From the NCBI GenBank assembly GCA_958450325.1, contig OY288245.1:61925441-61989440 (forward strand): a DNA stretch of 64,000 bases. The letters are read 5' to 3'. The translations under genes were made by a program, and so were the position numbers. Under the pieces are notes generated by a model. That model had not been told where the DNA came from. It saw only the letters and a list, made by a program, of their open reading frames with translations, and did no database searches. Positions 58,868-64,000 of the stretch are shown here, piece by piece (position 1 is the first letter of the stretch; every line of letters starts with the position of its first letter). Source of the stretch: Agrostemma githago (Eukaryota; Streptophyta; Magnoliopsida; Caryophyllales; Caryophyllaceae).

Positions 58868-60353
58868 TGTGGACATGACATAGGTCCACCCCGACGCGGC
58901 CACGCGCGGGTTTGGGTAGGCGAATGAATCTCCATATGAGAAGGATCGAATTGAAATTTAGGTCTATGTGGAGTCGCCACTGAATTTTGTGGTTATTCGG
59001 AACCATTCGAGCCCACTTTATGTCGTAGTGGGCCGTATACAAAATACGGCCCATTTTCGATGTCAGAGTTTATTGGGCTCGTCCCTTTGCATTGCGATAT
59101 AGATGCCGACTTGAGCGGTTAATTGTATATTGAATGACTCTCGTGCGCCAACGGTTTCGGGCATCCGGAAACCGAGGTTCTGAGTAAGGGGTGAGGGTAC
59201 GTGTTGGGAAGCCCACAAAGGACACCCAACCCCGCCCGCACTTTAGCGGCCTCTACTAAGAACTCGAATGACTTTCTAATACGCGTGCTAGTAAAACGGG
59301 AAAATGATATGCAAAGATTTACTTTCCCTAAACATGCGAATGGAATCGAAAAGTGGGTTTCTATGTCAATTTAATGCAACTAAAATTAACGTCGAAGTTG
59401 TATTTTAGCATGTGGGTTCATTTAGTATAATAAACGAATAATAATTAAATTGACAAAAGAAACAGAAAACGCGTTAGTAACGATATAACGATATAACGAA
59501 TAATAACGGTTTGCAAATATTGAATTAAATTGAAAAGATGTAAAATATGAGGATGCATGATTTGAAAAGATAGTATACACGTGATTAATTATGCACATGT
59601 TGACCTAAGTCGTAAAATACTATCGAGTTTGAAAAATAGAATAATGTACGACTCGTGTTTGAGTCGTTATGAGGCCACTCGATCGAGTGGTCGATGGACT
59701 CGATCGAGTGGAACCTAAAAAAACGATTCTGTTTTGCGTCAAAGACCGTACTCGGCCGAGTTATTGACTAACTCGGTCGAGTACATGGCCACTCGACCGA
59801 GTCACTGTGAGACTCGATCGAGTGGGTGTTCTGATGAGCATTCTGACCCGATTTTGAGGTGCCACTCGACCGAGTAGGAGGCCAACTCGGTCGAGTGGCC
59901 CGTTATGTCAGCCGCCGGGCTCAAAGTCGGCCCACTCGATCGAGTGGATAGGTCACTCGATCGAGTGGCCTAGATGGGTCGCACGAGTCTTGTTTTGGAC
60001 CTTGACCTCGATTGCTTGATGGGTTTTATGTTTGACTTGGACTTTTTATGGTTGTATGGTTGTTTTGTGCGTCTCGGAAATGACTTTGACCGGGGTTGAC
60101 CCAATCGTGAAAAGTCGATTTTATTTCCGGTGTCGGTTTTGGCCCAAATTAGTCTTGTTTGACTCGGAATGGTCCGTTGGGCCTGGATTCGAGGTTGATT
60201 TTGTGATATTTGTACTCTGTAAGTGTGTTAGCCAGCGATTAATGGATTTGAGCAAGTATCCGAGCGCGTAGAAACATGTTAGCGTCCGATCATCATCGGG
60301 TGATTTTTGGAAACTACCATAGACACCTGGCAGTCAAAATGCGGGTGTCTACA
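58868..60353 (-). repeat. Element D 5' LTR
   Basis: Sense 5' end at 60353. Palindromic sites at 59675-59967, including all four central dinucleotides (AT, GT, AC, GC). No strong TATA box was found just downstream of them, unlike B. Confidence 0.92.
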
Positions 60354-60780
60354 AAGCGGGTTGATCGCTTCTCTCTATATAGATAGGCATAGAGAAAAGG
60401 TTGTCGGGCATGTTTATTAGTGAGGCTAATTTGGATAGGACGTCGGCGAATTGGTTTTCTTCACGGGGTATGTGTATGAAGTTGATTTCGGTGAACTCTC
60501 GGGATATTGTTTCTATTTCGATTTGGTACGGGGCTAGACTCTCCGTGGACTCTAAGTCCCCGTGGCTTGGTTGACTACTAAGGATGAATCTCCATGGACT
60601 TTAAGGTTTTGACTCCTAGAGTTACGGCGGCTTTTAGCCCTATTAGGCGCGCTTCGTATTCGGCTGCGTTGTTGGTTACTGGGAAGTTTAGTTTGTCGGT
60701 GGTAGCCTATTGGTTGTTGGTTGTGTGGATTTCTCATGTTGTGTTTTTTGGTTGGGAAGTCAGTTATGGATTGAGCTTAG
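60354..60780 (-). pseudogene. pol: Tat element C: second RNase H fragment
   Basis: Continues C pol on the right of D. The minus strand reads LKVHGDSSLVVNQA and, further left, sequence aligning with REENQFADALSKLA. Stops interrupt it. Homology fades beyond about 60780; protease and RT are absent, so C has a large internal deletion between here and gag. Confidence 0.75.
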
Positions 60781-61095
60781 GGTAATCGTTCCTGATCTTT
60801 TTTTGGGGAAAATTAAGTGGGTCGTTTGTTGTAGCCCTTATGCTTTAATTAATCGTTGTCGATAAATGGCATAGTATCAAGTTTCAAGTGAGAAAGTGCG
60901 TTATTATAAATCGAGCAATTGTCGAGGCGCGTTTGTAAAATACTGTTTTATTGATATGATTAATAAGTAGGCTAGGTGCCCGAGATGTTGTTTAATGGAG
61001 GTAGAGGACAGGTCCCCTCGCACCTCCTTGACTCGACAAAAAAAAGGTGGGACATTTATTATTATTAAGTCTAAGCCCTATAAATGAACTAGACT
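60781..61095. other. unassigned sequence inside element C
   Basis: About 315 bp between the RNase H remnant and the gag remnant. No similarity to the pol of B or D and no gene. It spans the internal deletion point of C. Confidence 0.4.
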
Positions 61096-61738
61096 CTAAC
61101 TAAGACCGGCTACTACGTCCCTAAGCATTGAGGCTTCCTTCTGGGAAGAGCACCTTGAGGCGCCGGCCGTCTTAACCACTACAAATGTGGTTGCTTTGTC
61201 GCTAGTTCCCCCGAAGGTGAGGTGCGCTATCTGAAGTTTAACAGGAGGGAAGGTTCCGGCATCCACCAAGTCCTGGATGTCGTATTTGAGGCGGTTGTAG
61301 TCTTTCGTGTCGTGCCCCCCTGCCCTGATGATAGACGCAGTAGGCACTGGGATCCCAGTCCGTATTCCGGGCCCCGAGAGGTGGATCCGGGGTAGGAGCG
61401 AGCTGGGATAATTGTCAGTCATCATTGGCAATTCTAAGGGCCTCAGCGTAGGTCATGCCTAGGTCTGTTAGGCTCCTGAAGGGACGCCCCCCGAGGGCTG
61501 GGACGAACCTAGCCGGCTTGAGTCTCATTCTGTCCCTAGGGATGAAAGGCTTTTCATCTATCTCCTCTTGTGGGAGGTTTTGTGTTAGACCCTCTGTTTT
61601 GTTGGCAGCTCCTTCCAACTTTCCGAGTTGAAGGAGGATGTTGTCGTGAGTGGCGGTCATTTGGGCCATGGTGTTTTGGAGTTCTTTGACAAGTCCTAGC
61701 ATGATGTTGAGTTGATCGAGGTTGTTGCTAGAGGACAT
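61096..61738 (-). pseudogene. gag: Tat element C: short gag remnant
   Basis: Begins MSSSNNLDQLNIMLGL with a coiled-coil-like QNTMAQMTATHDNILLQLGKL, then SLTDLGMTYAEALRIANDD. A TGA follows, and a one-base G-run insertion near 61320 shifts the frame at the zinc knuckle (GGHDTKDYNRLKYDIQDLVDAG, the last Cys replaced by Tyr). Compared with B and D the central gag domain is missing. Confidence 0.75.
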
Positions 61739-63444
61739 ACATCCTTAGATCTGCGAAACAGAATTGAAGATGAGGCTGGATCCACCAGACGACTTAAAGA
61801 CTCGAGAAATGCTCTTAGTTGAGCGACACGGAGATGAGACCCTTGATTTGTGTGTGTGTTGCGGTCATCGAATTAGGGACTCGGGTGCTTTAGACTCTTG
61901 GTGTATTCGGCGCAGCGCCTAATAGACTTGTGTCTCTAGAACAAGACGATTTGACATAAATCTCGGGAGTGAGATTTAAGAAAGAGGACTTCTCGAGATG
62001 AGACGACCCGAAATGTAAAACCTCAGTGGAGGCGATCCTAGTAACTAACACAGACAGTTAATCACACAGTTATAGGACATAAGAAATTGATCTCGATCCC
62101 GGCTCGGAATCAAAGAGTTTTGATATTTTCGAAAACGGATGGGTTTTGAAAATAAAACTTTTCGACAATGAGATCTTGTAAAATCGGTACTACAGGGATT
62201 TAGTGTCATTGTTTGTGGCGTGTCAAAAGGGCGTTGCTACGTGAGCGTCGAGGATTCGACGATAGCAAAAGTGTAAACGGTGATTTTGCAAAAGAAATGC
62301 GGTTGTAAAGGAACCGGTTTTGAAAATAGTGACGTGTTTTTTTTATCGAGACTACTATTAATTAGTTAGTTCAACATTTGCAGTGTAGACGTTGTTTGTG
62401 AGAGAAGGTGGCGTCTGTGACTTTTTTTTTTTTTTTGAAAATGTGACCAAGCTCTTGTCGTGGATCTTGGTGGTGATGGCGTTTTTAGAAAACTTGAGAA
62501 TGTGCGCCCATATTTATCGATTCCATTAATTGGAATTTTGACAATGAGGATGGTGTGTGTAATGTTTTGGGAGTATAACCGTGTTCACGTTCCTTGACTT
62601 CATTAATTGAAATTTCTGTAAAGTTAACGGTATGTGCCAAAAAGTGTTTTCGAAAATAAAGTGTGACCGTATTACTTGTCTAGGTCTCGTTGGTCGGGAA
62701 TTTGACGGTAGTAATGGTGTTTATGTGCGTGGATATTTTGAAAACAAAATGTGACCGTGAGATACCTTGATCCCATTGGATGGGATTTTGGTAATGATAA
62801 CGGTATATCGTTGCAGTTCGGAAATGACGAGTTTCATTTCGGCCAGAGTAACGGCGTTCAAAAGTGATTTTTTTGAAAGTGATGAGTGTGAGGCCATGGT
62901 GACGGTGCCAAAAGTGCTTTTGAAAATGATTTTGACTTGGCTGGAGTATCGGTGTTTAAGAGGTGGTTTTGAAAAGAAGATTTTTTTTTTTCGAAAATGA
63001 AGTTGGGTGCAGTTGAATACGTTGTCGTGGTTGAATCCAAATTTTAATGTTTTATTTGGGTTGTTCAAACACGCTACACATAACTAGGAATGCATACACT
63101 CATGCAGGATGCAGACACGGGTAGGTTAGGGTAGGCTACTATCCACGAGTAGTCTTTGCTTAAGTGAAGACGGGTCACCTTGGAGGTGAGTGTCATACTG
63201 TATGCTTGGAACCACTCGTTTGTTATATCCACGGAATGTACGGCTACCTAGGACGGCCGGAGCGTCAATCGAGGGTCTCCCCGCACGTCCGAAAGGATCT
63301 TACCGCGAAGAGGTCGATTGGTCCTAATATCGGTTAGGGTGGGCCTTTTAGGGCCAAAACCTGTAGTGCCCACAACGAGGAACTAGGAAATGAGCTTCAC
63401 CGACCTCGTTCGAGTTACACCACCGCTGAAAACTTGTTTCCAAG
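61739..63444 (-). other. Tat element C 5' leader
   Basis: About 1.7 kb of noncoding sequence between gag and the primer-binding site. It has repeated GTGACNGTGNTNAAA-like segments at 62400-62960. No gene. Confidence 0.5.
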
Positions 63445-63462
63445 TCCCCACCGGAGTCGCCA
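63445..63462 (-). other. Tat element C primer-binding site
   Basis: TGGCGACTCCGGTGGGGA on the minus strand, one base different from B and D, three bases from the LTR. Confidence 0.7.
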
Positions 63463-63465
63463 AAC

Positions 63466-64000
63466 TGTGGACGTCCGTCCGCACCGCCTGACGCCCCGCG
63501 CGCGCCCGCGCTTGACCGACCCGATTTGTCGCGGCGGCCACCCACGCGGCCCCCTCCCGGTTGGGGGCCGGTCCAATCTCGTGTTTGGGGCGATGTGTCG
63601 GACTTCAATTTGGATGACGATTCGGATAGTACTAGAGGGATGCGGACACCCGTGTTTCCGTTAGAATCGATCGAGACGTGGTTGTAAATGTTTAAAGGCC
63701 GATATGTTTGGTAAGACGACCTTTTTACTGAACCGAATTCGTTGCCAATTTGTGGAGTCGCCATCGAGTCAATTATGGGGACTCGGAAACCGTTCAAGTC
63801 AACTTTGATCCCTAGCCGGCTCAAAGTTGAGTGGCGCGGGACCTAAAGATAAAGACTTGTACCTTTAAGCACTCAATGCCTGGAATGACTCTCATTGTCA
63901 ATGGCTTCGAACATCCGAAAACTGTCGATTCTGAGTAAGGGGTGAGGGTACGTATTGGGAAGCCAACGTCCGCTAGACGTCGACGGCCAATCCCGCCCAC
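63466..64000 (-). repeat. Tat element C 5' LTR, cut by the window edge
   Basis: Starts TGTGGACGTCC; GC-rich at first. At 63925-63965 it carries CTGAGTAAGGGGTGAGGGTA.., the block shared with the LTRs of B and D. The rest lies outside the window. Confidence 0.75.

Larger units (their letters stand above)
47147..60353 (-). mobile_element. Element D: full-length Retand-like Tat Ty3/gypsy retrotransposon (13.2 kb)
   Basis: LTRs of 1,464 and 1,486 bp with a perfect AAGCG duplication at 47142-47146 and 60354-60358. Same plan, primer-binding site, polypurine tract and antisense gene as B, but LTRs about 1 kb shorter and diverged outside short blocks, so it is a sister family. LTR identity is about 98.5% by eye plus one 22-bp indel; older than B. 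Confidence 0.94.

Noticed and set aside
1..64000. tRNA, rRNA or other structural RNA genes
   Set aside because: None seen by eye. The only tRNA-related sequences are short primer-binding sites; a tRNAscan and Rfam search would be decisive.

Overview
The window is nuclear DNA of a flowering plant. It has one recognisable host gene, with short introns and clean GT..AG borders, and is otherwise dense with Ty1/copia and Ty3/gypsy LTR retrotransposons, a Helitron, a Mutator-like element and MITEs. The Retand-like Tat elements with 10-12 bp palindromes recall Caryophyllales, but that is only an impression.

Layout. 1-3729: 3' part of a copia element (integrase end, RT, RNase H, 3' LTR). 3730-7287: spacer with small MITEs. 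7288-12256, minus strand: a complete six-exon gene for a histidine-containing phosphotransfer protein (AHP, cytokinin phosphorelay), 154 codons plus an intact phospho-acceptor His. 12401-13604: a terminal-inverted-repeat element in its promoter, carrying a 33-bp-period ACGT array. 14014-15026: Mutator-like element. 15118-15467: dead RNase H domain of LINE type.

From about 16.4 kb to beyond 64 kb lies a set of nested insertions. The oldest host is a decayed Tat-type gypsy element on the minus strand (called C here), seen as fragments at 16400-17017, 44686-44892, 46419-47146 and 60354-64000. Into it went: a Tekay-type chromovirus (A, 17074-26736, TSD ATCTC/ATCCC); a non-autonomous Helitron (26838-44685), which itself received a young Retand-like Tat element (B, 26886-42594, TSD CTTTA); a solo LTR (E, 44893-46418, TSD GGTCT); and a second Retand-like element (D, 47147-60353, TSD AAGCG).

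B and D have the same plan: 5' LTR, gag-protease-RT-dual RNase H-integrase on the minus strand, then, on the opposite strand and convergent with pol, a separate two-exon gene with its own TATA box and poly(A) signal. It encodes a plant-mobile-domain-like protein. It is intact in D (521 aa) and frameshifted in B, whereas pol is almost intact in B and frameshifted in D.

The most interesting signal is a set of inverted half-sites, ACTCG-NN-CGAGT, whose arms are conserved while the two central bases vary (AT, GT, AC, GC). They cluster just upstream of the TATA box in the B LTR, occur in the D LTR, and recur inside the intron of the antisense gene of both elements. The unrelated solo LTR E carries the same design with other letters, TCACG-NN-CGTGA, also just upstream of its TATA box.
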